Positions 25,734 through 35,798 of a DNA stretch of 64,000 nucleotides are shown here, piece after piece. Made by a program: the position numbers and the translations under genes. How positions within the stretch are numbered: the first letter of the stretch is position 1; each line of letters opens with the position of its first letter. The DNA lies in the NCBI GenBank assembly GCA_028714675.1, contig JAQTLV010000002.1:227908-291907 (forward strand). The letters are read 5' to 3'. This stretch comes from Sulfurovaceae bacterium (GTDB taxonomy: Bacteria; Campylobacterota; Campylobacteria; Campylobacterales; Sulfurovaceae). A model generated the notes under the pieces. That model had not been told where the DNA came from and made no database searches. It saw nothing but the letters and a program-made list of their open reading frames with translations.

Positions 25734-27680
25734 TTAACTACCTAATGACTCATAAAGTTCCCAAAGCTCTAAATATTTTTCACTTTTTTCATTATATGTA
25801 TTTTGCATCTCTTCTAAAGCTTCAGTAAGTTCTTTTAAGCCTTTTTGAGCATAGCATTCCGGATTGCCTAAGCATTTTTTAACTTCATCAAGTTTAGCCT
25901 CAAGTTCTTCAATCTCTTGTGGCAAAGATTCAAACTCTCTTTGTTCTTTGTAACTTAATTTATTTTTACTTTTTGCTTTGATTTCATTTTTTTGCACCAT
26001 ATTGTCAGTTTTTGTTATTTCACTTTCAATACACTGAAGCTCTTTTATCTCTTTTTCAATTGCTAAATATTCGCTATATGACTGGTAAGACTCTTCTATG
26101 GTTCCGTCACCTTTTAATATTAGAAGTTTTGAAGCAACCTTATCAATAAAATATCTATCGTGAGAAACTACAAGCAATGCACCAGCAAAATTTATAAGTT
26201 GATCTTCTAAAATAGTAATAGTTTGAATATCTAAATCATTTGTAGGTTCGTCTAAAATTAGACAATCAACTTTTTTTGCAAGTAGCAAAGCAAGAGCAAC
26301 TCTATTTTTTTCTCCACCACTTAACATCCCTATTTTTTGCGTTAAATACTCTTTGGGGAAAAGAAAACTTTTAAGATATCCATATACGTGCATATTGTGA
26401 CCATTTACCTCAATAGTATCGCCACCATTTGGACAAAAAGTCTCTATAAGAGTTTTGTCATCATGTAGCATATCTCTGTGTTGATCAAAATATCCTATTG
26501 TAAAATCACCTCTATCTATATTTCCATCATCAACTTCAAGTTTTCCCAGTATTAGTTTAAGAAGTGTTGATTTACCAGCACCATTTGGCCCTACAATGGC
26601 TATTTTATCTCTTTGTAGTATTCTGTAGCTAAAGTTGTCTATAAGCTTTCTATCCGGCAAGATATATGAGATATTATGCATCTCAAATAGCATTTTTTTT
26701 CTTGAAATGCTTTCCTCACGGTTAAAATGCTTTTTTTCTCTTTCTAATTCAAGTGTAATTTTTCTTATGAGAGAAGGATTTGTTTTTGCTTTGTCGCGAA
26801 GCTCAAAAACTCTTTGTTTTCTTCCTTGATTTCTTTTTTCTCTAGCTCTTACACCTTTATTTAACCAAGCTTCTTCCTGCTTAAGAAGTCTTAATAGATT
26901 TTCATGACCTTTTTGCATAGAGTGGAGCCGTTGCTCTTTAAGGGATAAAAAGTTTTGATAGCCACCATTGTAACTAACTAGTTTATGATTTTCTATCTCA
27001 ATTACCCTTGTAGCTATATTGTCTATAAAGTATCTATCGTGTGATATAAAAAGGAGTGTGAATTTTTCTTTTAACAACATCTCTTCTAAAAATTCAACCA
27101 TATAAACGTCCAGATGATTTGTTGGTTCGTCAAGCAATAATACATCTGGCTTTTTTAAAATAAGTCCAGCTAAAGCAACCCTTCTTTGTTCTCCACCCGA
27201 GAGTGAATAGACAAGTCTATCTTCATATTCTTTTAAATGAAATTCTTTTAATACCCTTTCTATCTTATCATCTAAACTCCAAGCATTATGATGATCTAAA
27301 AAGTTTGCTAGCAATGAGTGTTTTTCAAGAAGCTCTTTGTTTTCAAAATCATTTGATAACTTTAGGCTAATCTCATCATATTCTTTTTTTGTATTATAAA
27401 GTTCTGTTAACTCAAGCTCTATAGCTTCTTTTGTAGTAACATTTGATTTAAATTTTGGATTTTGTGAGAGCATCTCTATTTGAATGTTACCATTTATGAT
27501 TTTTTTACCCTCATTGGGCTCTTCCTCAGATGATATAATTTTCATCAATGTAGATTTACCACATCCATTTTGACCAACTATGGCCACTCTTTCACCTTCA
27601 TTTAGATGAAAATCTACACCATCAAGTAGGATTTTTAAATCATACCGTTTTTTAATTCCAAACAAGTCAACTAAAGCCAA
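25734..27680 (-). CDS. ABC-F family ATPase (Uup-like)
   Basis: The 648-residue soluble protein has two ABC cassettes without membrane domains. The first P-loop is VGQNGCGKSTLM and its signature YSLSGGEQRRVALA; the second P-loop is VGPNGAGKSTLLK with signature LSGGEKNRVALALLL. A linker of charged helices joins them and a coiled-coil tail (about 540-648) resembles Uup. ABC-F proteins act on ribosomes or DNA structures rather than in transport. The start is TTG at 27680, behind AGAGGA. It converges with the LysM-3D gene, only 3 bp apart. Confidence 0.92.
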   Translation of the reverse strand: MALVDLFGIKKRYDLKILLDGVDFHLNEGERVAIVGQNGCGKSTLMKIISSEEEPNEGKKIINGNIQIEMLSQNPKFKSNVTTKEAIELELTELYNTKKEYDEISLKLSNDFENKELLEKHSLLANFLDHHNAWSLDDKIERVLKEFHLKEYEDRLVYSLSGGEQRRVALAGLILKKPDVLLLDEPTNHLDVYMVEFLEEMLLKEKFTLLFISHDRYFIDNIATRVIEIENHKLVSYNGGYQNFLSLKEQRLHSMQKGHENLLRLLKQEEAWLNKGVRAREKRNQGRKQRVFELRDKAKTNPSLIRKITLELEREKKHFNREESISRKKMLFEMHNISYILPDRKLIDNFSYRILQRDKIAIVGPNGAGKSTLLKLILGKLEVDDGNIDRGDFTIGYFDQHRDMLHDDKTLIETFCPNGGDTIEVNGHNMHVYGYLKSFLFPKEYLTQKIGMLSGGEKNRVALALLLAKKVDCLILDEPTNDLDIQTITILEDQLINFAGALLVVSHDRYFIDKVASKLLILKGDGTIEESYQSYSEYLAIEKEIKELQCIESEITKTDNMVQKNEIKAKSKNKLSYKEQREFESLPQEIEELEAKLDEVKKCLGNPECYAQKGLKELTEALEEMQNTYNEKSEKYLELWELYESLGS

Positions 27681-27764
27681 AATAATCCTCTAAGTTTTTT
27701 TGCATTATACATAAAAGAGACTTTTAAGCCAAACTCGGTATATTTCAAATAAAAAAGGCTATAT

Positions 27765-29018
27765 ATGCTTGAAGCGTTGGTTTTACTATTTTCTTTATAT
27801 ACTGCTTTGAAAGTTTACATTTCAGTTATGCAACTAGGGTATATAATTTCAAAAAGAGGGAAAGAGCCTATACTGATGAATTCAGAAGAGTATAAAATAG
27901 CTGCTAATTATTCTATTGAAAAAGAGAAAGTTGCTCTTTTTTCACATTTTGTTGAATATTTGTTTTTTTTGTGGTGGGTAATTTTTGGATTTGGATTTTT
28001 GTATGAGTTTGTAAGCAACATTTTTGATACAACTTTCAAACAAAGTTTACTTTTTGTGGCAGGCTATTTCGCTATAGATTATATAATCACATTGCCGGTA
28101 TCTGTGTATCAAACTTTTATCATAGATAAAAAATATGGATTTACCCAAACAACCCCAAAGATTTTTTTATTTGATCAAATAAAAAGTATTGTTTTGTTTT
28201 TTACAGTAGGATTTGGTGTTATTGCATTGCTTGTTTGGATAATAGCTAGTTTTGATTTGTGGTGGTTTTATGCATTTATTTTTGTGGTAAGTTTGATTTT
28301 GCTTATCAACTTTATATATCCAACTATCATTGCACCTATGTTTAATAAATTTTCACCACTTGCAGATGAAGAACTAAAAATCAAGATAGAAACACTAATG
28401 GAAAAATCAGGCATGAAATCTAGCGGCATTTTTGTAATGGATGCAAGCAAAAGAGATGCTAGGTTGAATGCTTATTTTGGGGGGCTTGGTAAAAGCAAAA
28501 GAGTTGTACTTTTTGACACTTTGCTTGAAAAATTAAATCATGATGAACTTTTAGCTGTTTTAGGACATGAGCTTGGACACTTTAAGCATGGCGATATATG
28601 GAAAAATATAATTCTCATGACAATACTTATGTTTATTGTATTTTTTATGCTTGGAAATTTATCTGATACCATTTTTTCGCAAATGCATACCGCTCCAATT
28701 GCTGGAGTGAAATTAATTTTTATGATATTGGTTTTACCACTTGTGACTTTTGTATGGATGCCAATAGTTAGTTTTTTTAGCCGTATGCATGAGTATAAAG
28801 CAGATGAGTATGGCAGTAATATGAGTAGTAAAGAAAATCTCATATCAGCACTTTTGAAATTGGTTAAAGAAAATAAATCTTTTCCAAACTCACATCCTAT
28901 TTATGTATTTTTTTATTATTCTCATCCACCAATCATAGAAAGATTAAGTGTCTTGGGTTACTCTGAAAAGAAAGTAAACGAAGATGATTTTAAAATTACG
29001 GATTTTGTAAAACAATGA
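27765..29018 (+). CDS. M48-family CAAX-prenyl-protease-like zinc metallopeptidase
   Basis: The 417-residue membrane protein has several N-terminal helices (first about 2-22, others about 66-175). The zinc-binding motif VLGHELGHFKHGD (HExxH) lies near residue 270, and EYKADEYGS supplies the third ligand Glu further on. This is the Ste24/HtpX-related M48 layout. It likely degrades or processes membrane proteins for quality control. It overlaps prmC by 4 bp. Confidence 0.92.
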   Translation: MLEALVLLFSLYTALKVYISVMQLGYIISKRGKEPILMNSEEYKIAANYSIEKEKVALFSHFVEYLFFLWWVIFGFGFLYEFVSNIFDTTFKQSLLFVAGYFAIDYIITLPVSVYQTFIIDKKYGFTQTTPKIFLFDQIKSIVLFFTVGFGVIALLVWIIASFDLWWFYAFIFVVSLILLINFIYPTIIAPMFNKFSPLADEELKIKIETLMEKSGMKSSGIFVMDASKRDARLNAYFGGLGKSKRVVLFDTLLEKLNHDELLAVLGHELGHFKHGDIWKNIILMTILMFIVFFMLGNLSDTIFSQMHTAPIAGVKLIFMILVLPLVTFVWMPIVSFFSRMHEYKADEYGSNMSSKENLISALLKLVKENKSFPNSHPIYVFFYYSHPPIIERLSVLGYSEKKVNEDDFKITDFVKQ

Positions 29019-29833
29019 ACATAAAGCAAGCTATTTCATGGGCTTCCGATGAACTTACCTTGGTTTGTGAAAGACCAATTTTTGAAGCACAACTTATTCT
29101 ATGTCATCATTTGAAATGTACAAGAGTTTTTCTTTTGGCAAATGAAGAAAAAATACTCAACGATGTTGAATTCTTTAAAGAAATGATAAAAAGACGCAAA
29201 GATAGTGAACCATATGAATATATTTCAAATAATGTTAGTTTTTATGATATAAATTTGTTTGTAGAGCAGGGTGTCTTAATCCCACGCCCTGAGACAGAAC
29301 TTTTAATAGATGAAGTTTCAAAAATAGTAAAAGAAGAAGAAATTACGACTATTGCGGAGATAGGCATAGGAAGTGGAGCAATTTCAATTATATTGGCTAG
29401 AAAATTTCCAAATCTAAAAATAATAGCAACAGATATATCCCAAGATGCACTTAGGATTGCTAAAAAAAACATTGAATATTTTGGTTTGAGTGATAAAATA
29501 CAACTGATTCATACTAATTTACTTGATGGCATACAAGACAATCTAGATATGATAGTTAGCAATCCACCATATATTGCAAATAATTTTATTTTAGATAAAA
29601 ATATTATCAAATATGAACCAAAAGAGGCACTTTTTGGTGGTATTGTAGGAGATGAGATATTAAAAAAGATTATAGATTTGGCAAAAATAAAAGAAGTAAA
29701 ATTTTTGGCATGTGAAATGGGATATGATCAAAAGCAATCTATTGCTAAATATTTAAATCAAATTAATATAAATAGTGTAAAATTCTACAAGGATCTAGCA
29801 GGACTAGACAGAGGATTTATAATAAAATTTTAA
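29015..29833 (+). CDS. prmC: Peptide chain release factor glutamine methyltransferase PrmC
   Basis: The 272-residue SAM-dependent enzyme has VLIPRPETELLIDE (about 87-100), IAEIGIGSGAISIILA (the SAM motif, about 117-132) and the catalytic MIVSNPPYI (NPPY, about 178-186). It methylates the Gln of the GGQ motif of release factors RF1 and RF2 and so aids termination. Its start overlaps the M48 protease stop by 4 bp (ATGA) and a short membrane protein follows 9 bp later. Confidence 0.94.
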   Translation: MNIKQAISWASDELTLVCERPIFEAQLILCHHLKCTRVFLLANEEKILNDVEFFKEMIKRRKDSEPYEYISNNVSFYDINLFVEQGVLIPRPETELLIDEVSKIVKEEEITTIAEIGIGSGAISIILARKFPNLKIIATDISQDALRIAKKNIEYFGLSDKIQLIHTNLLDGIQDNLDMIVSNPPYIANNFILDKNIIKYEPKEALFGGIVGDEILKKIIDLAKIKEVKFLACEMGYDQKQSIAKYLNQININSVKFYKDLAGLDRGFIIKF

Positions 29834-29842
29834 AGGAAAGAA

Positions 29843-30322
29843 ATGTCAACAATTTTTAGAAATTTAACAATAATGTATGTAATATTTTTAGCATCAGTTT
29901 TAGGAGCAACACTTTATGCTGGTATCGTTGTTGCACCAGTTACATTCAATACAGATGCCATATTTGGTTCATCCGTGCTTTCGCAGTATCAAGAAGGTAT
30001 GATAATGACTGAGAATTTTATCAGATTGTCTTATGTTGTTACACTAAGTACGATAGTAGTATTTTTATATGAAGCATATAGGTACAAGATGGGCGAAAGA
30101 GATTTTTTAGCACTAGCCGCTACATTTTTGATAATAGCAACAGGTATTATGTTTTCATATTATTATATTCCAGAGATTGTTTCAATGCAACAAATTAGCG
30201 AAGAGGCAACAAAAACACAGGCATTTATAAATACTCATAAAGGCTCAGAGATAAATTTTAAAATATATGCTTTTGGTTTGTTATTATTGCTTGTAAGAAA
30301 TTTAAATAAGGCTTTAAAATAA
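29843..30322 (+). CDS. DUF4149-like four-helix membrane protein
   Basis: The 159-residue protein has four hydrophobic segments (about 7-32, 55-75, 88-112 and 140-155). The first includes LGATLYAGIVVAPVTFN, as in DUF4149 proteins of Campylobacterota. No catalytic motif is visible and the function is unknown. A strong AAAGGAAAG site precedes the ATG, and its stop overlaps the next start as TAATG. Confidence 0.75.
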   Translation: MSTIFRNLTIMYVIFLASVLGATLYAGIVVAPVTFNTDAIFGSSVLSQYQEGMIMTENFIRLSYVVTLSTIVVFLYEAYRYKMGERDFLALAATFLIIATGIMFSYYYIPEIVSMQQISEEATKTQAFINTHKGSEINFKIYAFGLLLLLVRNLNKALK

Positions 30323-30807
30323 TGGTAGAGATTCTTTCTCATCCATTTAAACCAATAGTTTTTAAAGATTCGAAAATTTTAATATTAGGCTCTTTCCCTA
30401 GTATAAAATCATTTGAAAATGATTTTTACTATGCAAATCCTCAAAATCAATTTTGGAAGATAATGTCTGCCTTGACAAAATATCCAATAAACAATAAAGA
30501 CCAAAAGATATGGTTATTGAAAGAAAAGAAAATTGCTCTTTGGGATATGATAAAAAGTTGCAATAGAGAAAATTCTCTTGATAGTTCAATAGAAAACGAA
30601 GATGTAAATGATATAGTCAATTTTTTGGAAAGTTATCCTGATATAAAAAAGATAGCATTTACTGGTAAAAAATCTCAAGCTCTTTTTGAATACCATTTTG
30701 GACACATAGATATCCAAAAATGCTATTTACCATCCCCTTCAAGTGCATATGCCAAGATGACATTAGAGCAAAAAATAGAAAAATATAGAGAGTTATTAAA
30801 GATATGA
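30322..30807 (+). CDS. DNA-deoxyinosine/uracil glycosylase, UDG family 6-like
   Basis: The 161-residue protein has ILILGSFPSIKSFE (about 17-30), FYYANPQNQFWKIM (about 34-47), ALWDMIKSC and LPSPSSAYAKMT (about 134-145). These are the active-site elements of the hypoxanthine-DNA glycosylase (HDG) branch of uracil-DNA glycosylases. It would excise deaminated purines from DNA and start base-excision repair. It is translationally coupled to the genes on both sides (TAATG and ATGA overlaps). Confidence 0.82.
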   Translation: MVEILSHPFKPIVFKDSKILILGSFPSIKSFENDFYYANPQNQFWKIMSALTKYPINNKDQKIWLLKEKKIALWDMIKSCNRENSLDSSIENEDVNDIVNFLESYPDIKKIAFTGKKSQALFEYHFGHIDIQKCYLPSPSSAYAKMTLEQKIEKYRELLKI

Positions 30808-31604
30808 TTTGGGCTATTGGTGATTTGCAAGGATGTTACAACTCTTTTATGAGTTTACTGAAGAAAATTAATTTTAATTCAGATGTTGATGAGTTATGGC
30901 TTGTTGGGGATTTGGTTAATCGTGGACGTAATTCACTAGAAATATTAGAATATGTTTATGAGCATAGAAATAGTATTAAAGTGGTTCTAGGTAATCATGA
31001 TATAAGTTTGATTGCTGCATATTATGGAATTAAAAAAACAAATAGTTTTATAGAACCTATAATAAAATCACCTAGAGTAGATGAATATATAAATTGGCTT
31101 AGAACAATTCCATTTTTGCATATAGATAAAAACAGTAATTACTGTATGGCTCATGCAGGAATTGCGCCAATTTTTGATTTAGAAGAAGCTAAAAAATGGA
31201 ATTATATATTGCAAGCTAGATTATTAGGGAATGATATAAAAAAATGGCTAACAGATTTATTGGGCAACAAGCAAGATTATTTAAATTATGGAGTTTCGCT
31301 AGAAGAAGATGAAATATATGCTTTTAGTTCATTTACTAGAATGCGATATTGTTTTGAAGATGGAGGATTGGAATTGGAAAATAAATCTAGCCCAAAAATA
31401 GACATAATACAAGATACCACACCATGGTTTAATGCAGTAAATAGAAAAAAAATAGAAAAAAAGATTATATTTGGACATTGGTCAACATTGGGATTATATC
31501 AAGATGAAAATGTAATAGCACTTGATACTGGATGTGTGTGGGAAGGGAAGTTGACAGCTTTTAATCTTGATACGCAAGCTATTGTATCTGTTGATTGTAA
31601 ATGA
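30804..31604 (+). CDS. apaH: Symmetrical Ap4A hydrolase ApaH
   Basis: The 266-residue calcineurin-type phosphatase shows AIGDLQGCYNSF (about 3-14), LVGDLVNRGRNSLEIL (about 34-49), VLGNHDISL (about 62-70), MAHAGIAPIF and FGHWSTLG with DTGCVWEGKL at the end. It cleaves Ap4A symmetrically to two ADP. It closes a run of five tightly packed genes that starts at the M48 protease. Length is typical. Confidence 0.94.
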   Translation: MIWAIGDLQGCYNSFMSLLKKINFNSDVDELWLVGDLVNRGRNSLEILEYVYEHRNSIKVVLGNHDISLIAAYYGIKKTNSFIEPIIKSPRVDEYINWLRTIPFLHIDKNSNYCMAHAGIAPIFDLEEAKKWNYILQARLLGNDIKKWLTDLLGNKQDYLNYGVSLEEDEIYAFSSFTRMRYCFEDGGLELENKSSPKIDIIQDTTPWFNAVNRKKIEKKIIFGHWSTLGLYQDENVIALDTGCVWEGKLTAFNLDTQAIVSVDCK

Positions 31605-31622
31605 AATGTGTAAAATTATTTT

Positions 31623-31646
31623 CAAATATCCCTATTGGGATATTTG
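31623..31646. terminator. Hairpin between convergent apaH and ftsZ
   Basis: CAAATATCCC (31623-31632), TATT, GGGATATTTG (31637-31646) is a perfect 10-bp stem between two convergent stops. The flanks are AT-rich but without a long T-run on either strand, so a two-way terminator is likely rather than certain. Confidence 0.6.
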
Positions 31647-31669
31647 TTAAAGTGAGAGAGAATTTTGTT

Positions 31670-32824
31670 TTAATCCATTTGCTTTCTTAAGAAAGTTGGA
31701 ACTTGATATAAGTCATCATCATCCAAATTGTAACCATTTACAATTTTACTTGAGTTTCTGTGAATATTTGTTCCATTTGTTTGTGAATTAAAAAGACTAG
31801 GTGATTCTGCTTTTTTATCAGTTGCTAAGTGAGGTTGAGCTTTTTCTTCGAAACCTGTTGCAACTACTGTAATTTTAATTTCATCTTCTGGGTATGATAT
31901 GTCTGTGGTCGTTCCAAAAATAACATATGCATCTGCGTCCGCATTCTCTTGTATGATTTCCATAGCCTCAGAAATTTCCATCAATGGGTAATCTGGATGC
32001 ATATAAAAATGAACCAATACACCTTTGGCACCATCAATTGAAATATTATCTAACAATGGAGACTCAATGGCTGCTTTTGCTGCTTCATAGGCTGCATTTT
32101 CGCCACTTGCTTTGCCAGTGCCCATCAAAGCCATACCTCTATGACTCATAACAGTTTTAATATCTGCAAAGTCTAGATTGATATCATTTGCTCCATTTGA
32201 AATAATAACATTAGAAATTCCACCAACTGCTTGAGCAAGTATGTCATCAACTAATTTAAAGCTTTCTTTTAAACCAAGATTTTTTTCAACAATTGACAAT
32301 AATTTTTCATTTGGTATGATGATTATCGAATCGCTTTCACGTTTTAATTCTTCAAGCCCTTCTTTTGAGAGAAGAGATCTTTTTTTGCCTTCAAATTTAA
32401 AAGGAGTTGTTACTACTGATACTGTTAAAGCACCAACTTCTTTTGCAACTTGAGCAATAACTGGAGCCGCTCCTGTTCCAGTACCGCCTCCAAGTCCAGC
32501 AGAGATAAATACCATATCAGAGCCTTTCAAGATACTTCTTAACTCTTCATAGCTTTCAAGTGCAGCTTCTCTACCTTTTTCAGGCATCATGCCAGCACCT
32601 TGTCCGCCAGTCGTATTGATACCAAGTTTAACTTTATATGGTGCCAAAGAGCCTTCCAGCGCTTGACCATCGGTATTTGCTACAATTAAATCAATATCTT
32701 TTACGCCCTCTCTAATCATATGATTAATCATGTTTCCACCGCCACCACCAACGCCGATTACCTTGATTTTTGCACCAGTAGTACAGTATTTTGTTTCAAC
32801 CACATCAATATCAAAAGTTTCCAT
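31670..32824 (-). CDS. ftsZ: Cell division GTPase FtsZ
   Basis: The 384-residue tubulin homologue has KVIGVGGGGGNMI near the N-terminus, the tubulin signature SAGLGGGTGTGAAPV (about 107-121) and the T7-loop segment NLDFADIKTVM. A variable linker follows, then the C-terminal peptide YQVPTFLRKQMD that binds FtsA and other partners. It assembles the division ring. It lies 20 bp downstream of ftsA, so the two are probably one operon. GAAAGGAGAG precedes the ATG. Confidence 0.97.
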   Translation of the reverse strand: METFDIDVVETKYCTTGAKIKVIGVGGGGGNMINHMIREGVKDIDLIVANTDGQALEGSLAPYKVKLGINTTGGQGAGMMPEKGREAALESYEELRSILKGSDMVFISAGLGGGTGTGAAPVIAQVAKEVGALTVSVVTTPFKFEGKKRSLLSKEGLEELKRESDSIIIIPNEKLLSIVEKNLGLKESFKLVDDILAQAVGGISNVIISNGANDINLDFADIKTVMSHRGMALMGTGKASGENAAYEAAKAAIESPLLDNISIDGAKGVLVHFYMHPDYPLMEISEAMEIIQENADADAYVIFGTTTDISYPEDEIKITVVATGFEEKAQPHLATDKKAESPSLFNSQTNGTNIHRNSSKIVNGYNLDDDDLYQVPTFLRKQMD

Positions 32825-32844
32825 TCTCTCTCCTTTCTTTTAGT

Positions 32845-34224
32845 TTAAAATAATTGCTTTAACCAAGTTATAACCTTATTGACTTGATTGTTACCATTTT
32901 TATCTGCTTTTGTCATCTCTCTCAATGATATTTTTTCTTTTTCACTAGCAGGTGAACTTCTAAGAAAACTATCATCTTTGTCAAAATCTTCCAATTTATT
33001 GGTAATTTTTATATCTTTTAAATTTTCTTCTTCTACGCTTTTGTTGTGAAGTAAATTTTGAGAATAGTTAATTTCATATTCAGCATGTTCTCCATTTTTA
33101 TATAATAAAAGACCAATAACAGACGAAAAAGCAGGATTTTTTAACTCTTCAAACATACCTTTGATATTATTTATATTTGGAGAGATGATTCTAACTGGCA
33201 TATTAGAAAATATAGATTGTGCCAAATCTCTAATACCTTTTAAATTTGTACCACCACCTGTTAGTATTACCCCAGAGCCAACTTTCTCTTTGAGACCACT
33301 TTTTTCAAACATTTTTTCCAAAATCAACAGAGTTTCTTCAATCCTTGCTAAAATCACATCTCTTATGATTTCTAGCGATACTAAACTTTTTTTATCATCA
33401 TTGCCAATAATAGGCAGTTCTATAGAATCGTTTGATGTATCGGTTAAATCACCATGTAGTAGTTTTATATCTTCTGCAACATTTAAAGGTGTATGAAGGG
33501 CAATTGACAAATCACTTGTTATATGATTTGATCCTATACCAAAAAAGTCACTATGTCTTATTGCATTGCCAGTATATACAGTCAATGTGCTAGTTTGCCC
33601 ACCTAAATCTATGATGGCAACACCTAGTTCTTTATCATCGCTGTTGATAGTTGCTATTGATGATGCATAACCATTCATGACTATGTCTTCTATATCAATT
33701 CCAGCAGATTTTACAGCTTTTTTTAGATTAGATAAGTTTGATTTTTGGGTCATGATGATATTTACTTCTGCTTCTAGCCTAGTGGCATTCATACCATAAG
33801 GATCTTCTACAAAATCTTGATCATCTACTTTGAAGTTATATGGCAAAACATGGATAATTTCATATTCGCTTGGAATATTTGCATTATACAAAGCTGTATT
33901 TAAAACTCTATGTATCTCTTTTATTCCTATGTCTTTATGAGGAATATTTACAATTCCACTTGAATTTATACTTTTTGTGTAAGAATTTGAAATTGAAACA
34001 ATAGCAGTTTCTATATTGCTTCCTGAAATTCTTTTTGCATCACTGACCGCTTTTTTTATTGCTTTTGATGCTAGTTCTATATTTACAATCGAACCTTTTT
34101 TTATACCTTGCGATTTGACTATGCCGTGACCTAAAATTTGCAACTGACCATTGTCAATTTTTTCGGCAATAATTGCACAAATTTTTGTTGAGCCAATATC
34201 AATTGCAAGAATATTTTTATTCAA
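32845..34224 (-). CDS. ftsA: Cell division protein FtsA
   Basis: The 459-residue actin-like ATPase begins ILAIDIGSTKICAIIAE (phosphate loop 1), has VAIIDLGGQTSTLTVY (about 206-221, phosphate 2) and ILTGGGTNLKGI (adenosine loop). The C-terminus NKVITWLKQLF looks like the amphipathic helix that tethers FtsA to the membrane. It anchors FtsZ filaments. The start is TTG at 34224 behind AAGGGGA; it overlaps the upstream PpiD-like gene by 8 bp. Confidence 0.96.
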   Translation of the reverse strand: MNKNILAIDIGSTKICAIIAEKIDNGQLQILGHGIVKSQGIKKGSIVNIELASKAIKKAVSDAKRISGSNIETAIVSISNSYTKSINSSGIVNIPHKDIGIKEIHRVLNTALYNANIPSEYEIIHVLPYNFKVDDQDFVEDPYGMNATRLEAEVNIIMTQKSNLSNLKKAVKSAGIDIEDIVMNGYASSIATINSDDKELGVAIIDLGGQTSTLTVYTGNAIRHSDFFGIGSNHITSDLSIALHTPLNVAEDIKLLHGDLTDTSNDSIELPIIGNDDKKSLVSLEIIRDVILARIEETLLILEKMFEKSGLKEKVGSGVILTGGGTNLKGIRDLAQSIFSNMPVRIISPNINNIKGMFEELKNPAFSSVIGLLLYKNGEHAEYEINYSQNLLHNKSVEEENLKDIKITNKLEDFDKDDSFLRSSPASEKEKISLREMTKADKNGNNQVNKVITWLKQLF

Positions 34225-35695
34225 GATTCATCCCCTTTGAATAAATTTTAGTACTATATTTTTTATTCAATGCTTCTAGTAAACCACTTTCTAAAACTTT
34301 ATTTTTAAGCTGGCTTACACTCTGGCTAATCAAGAGCAAATCCTTCTGATTATTTTGGGATATTTTTTGCGAGATAATTCTATAAACTACCACTTTATCC
34401 GATAGCTTGATTATACCTCGTTCTTTTTTTGATGTCAATAGTTTTTGTAAAAATTGTAAACTTTCTTCGTTGCCTAATGTCAATATGGTTTTATTTTCAT
34501 TTATGTTTATCCATATTGTGCTTTGCGCGGTTTTAGTGTCAATGTTTTTTACTCTTTCTTCTGCGAGTTTTTGTAAATTATTTTGCTGCTCTTTTTTAAC
34601 ATAATCATTCATTGCTAACGCTTTTGCTTCTTCGAATGTCATAGGTTTTGATTCTACTTTAGATACAAGTTTGACAGTTGCATATTTGTCATTTATTAGT
34701 TGTGGTTTTAAAAACTCTCCATTTTTTGCATTTTCAAGTTTTGCTATAAGTTCTTTTGGGACGCTTTGGTCTTGACTAGAAATAGTCAACGTTAAATCTG
34801 GTTTGATTTTTGAGTTTTTGAAGTCTATATAAGCTCTTTTGGCAATCTTTTCACCCTTGGATGTTTGAATCTCTTTTGTAATAAAAGGTTTCATCATTTC
34901 AATAGACAGCTTTTCTCCATTCTGCCCACTATATTTACCAGCATTTAGTTTATAAAACTCTTCTATTTCTGCTTGAGAAACATCTATATTATTTGTTGTT
35001 GTCCATAATATCTCAGTATTATATTTTTTTGGATGTTGGTATTTGTTTTTGTTGTCAGACCAATATTTTTTTACTGCCTCTTCATTTACAGTTATTTTTA
35101 TATCATTTGGGTTTAAAATACTTATTGCCACTTCATCTGAAATATCCAGTGGCATAGCAACTGCTTTATCTTCTGTGCTTACAGAGTTTGTTTTTAAGAG
35201 TGTTAGCAATTTATTAACGGCTATATCATCTTTTAGAATATCTTCAAATGCTCTCTTTTTCAAATTTTGTGAAGCTAAATATTGTTCATAAATTTTCATA
35301 TCAAATTTACCATCTGTTTGAAAATTTGGTATGGAACTTAATATTTTAGCTACTTCTTCGTCTGTAGTTTTTATGCCATACTCATCAGCTAAATTCAAAA
35401 ACAATGTTTGATTTTTTACAAGCTCAAAAGCTTGTTTTTCTATGCCTATCTCTTTTGCTTTTTTATCATCAAGCGTGCCTTGAAGTTGTTGATTATATCT
35501 ATCATAAAGTGATTTGTATGTCATCTGATATCTATATTTGTCTATTTCTATATTTCCAACTTTTGCAATTTTATCACCTTTGAAGCCTAAATTGTAATCT
35601 CCCCACCCAACAACACCTGCTCCTATAAAAGCAATAGTGGCAATCCAAATAGTCCAAACTAAATATTTGTTATGTTTTTGCATCCAACTTATCAT
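34217..35695 (-). CDS. PpiD/SurA-like periplasmic folding factor
   Basis: The 492-residue protein has a PpiD-like N-terminus, MISWMQKHNKYLVWTIWIA, one transmembrane helix (about 11-31), then a SurA-N-type helical domain (about 38-180). The rest is mostly helical, with a parvulin-like region that lacks an obviously conserved active site. It is probably a membrane-anchored periplasmic chaperone of the HP0977/Cj0694 type placed directly before ftsA. Isomerase activity is uncertain. Confidence 0.82.
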   Translation of the reverse strand: MISWMQKHNKYLVWTIWIATIAFIGAGVVGWGDYNLGFKGDKIAKVGNIEIDKYRYQMTYKSLYDRYNQQLQGTLDDKKAKEIGIEKQAFELVKNQTLFLNLADEYGIKTTDEEVAKILSSIPNFQTDGKFDMKIYEQYLASQNLKKRAFEDILKDDIAVNKLLTLLKTNSVSTEDKAVAMPLDISDEVAISILNPNDIKITVNEEAVKKYWSDNKNKYQHPKKYNTEILWTTTNNIDVSQAEIEEFYKLNAGKYSGQNGEKLSIEMMKPFITKEIQTSKGEKIAKRAYIDFKNSKIKPDLTLTISSQDQSVPKELIAKLENAKNGEFLKPQLINDKYATVKLVSKVESKPMTFEEAKALAMNDYVKKEQQNNLQKLAEERVKNIDTKTAQSTIWININENKTILTLGNEESLQFLQKLLTSKKERGIIKLSDKVVVYRIISQKISQNNQKDLLLISQSVSQLKNKVLESGLLEALNKKYSTKIYSKGMNLE

Positions 35696-35798
35696 TTTTT
35701 ATCTACCTTCAATTAAAATGTATATATAATATTTTAGTCAAGTTGTCATTAAGTGCAATTGAAATACTCCAATTTTCAATTTTAAAAAGAAGGTTTTT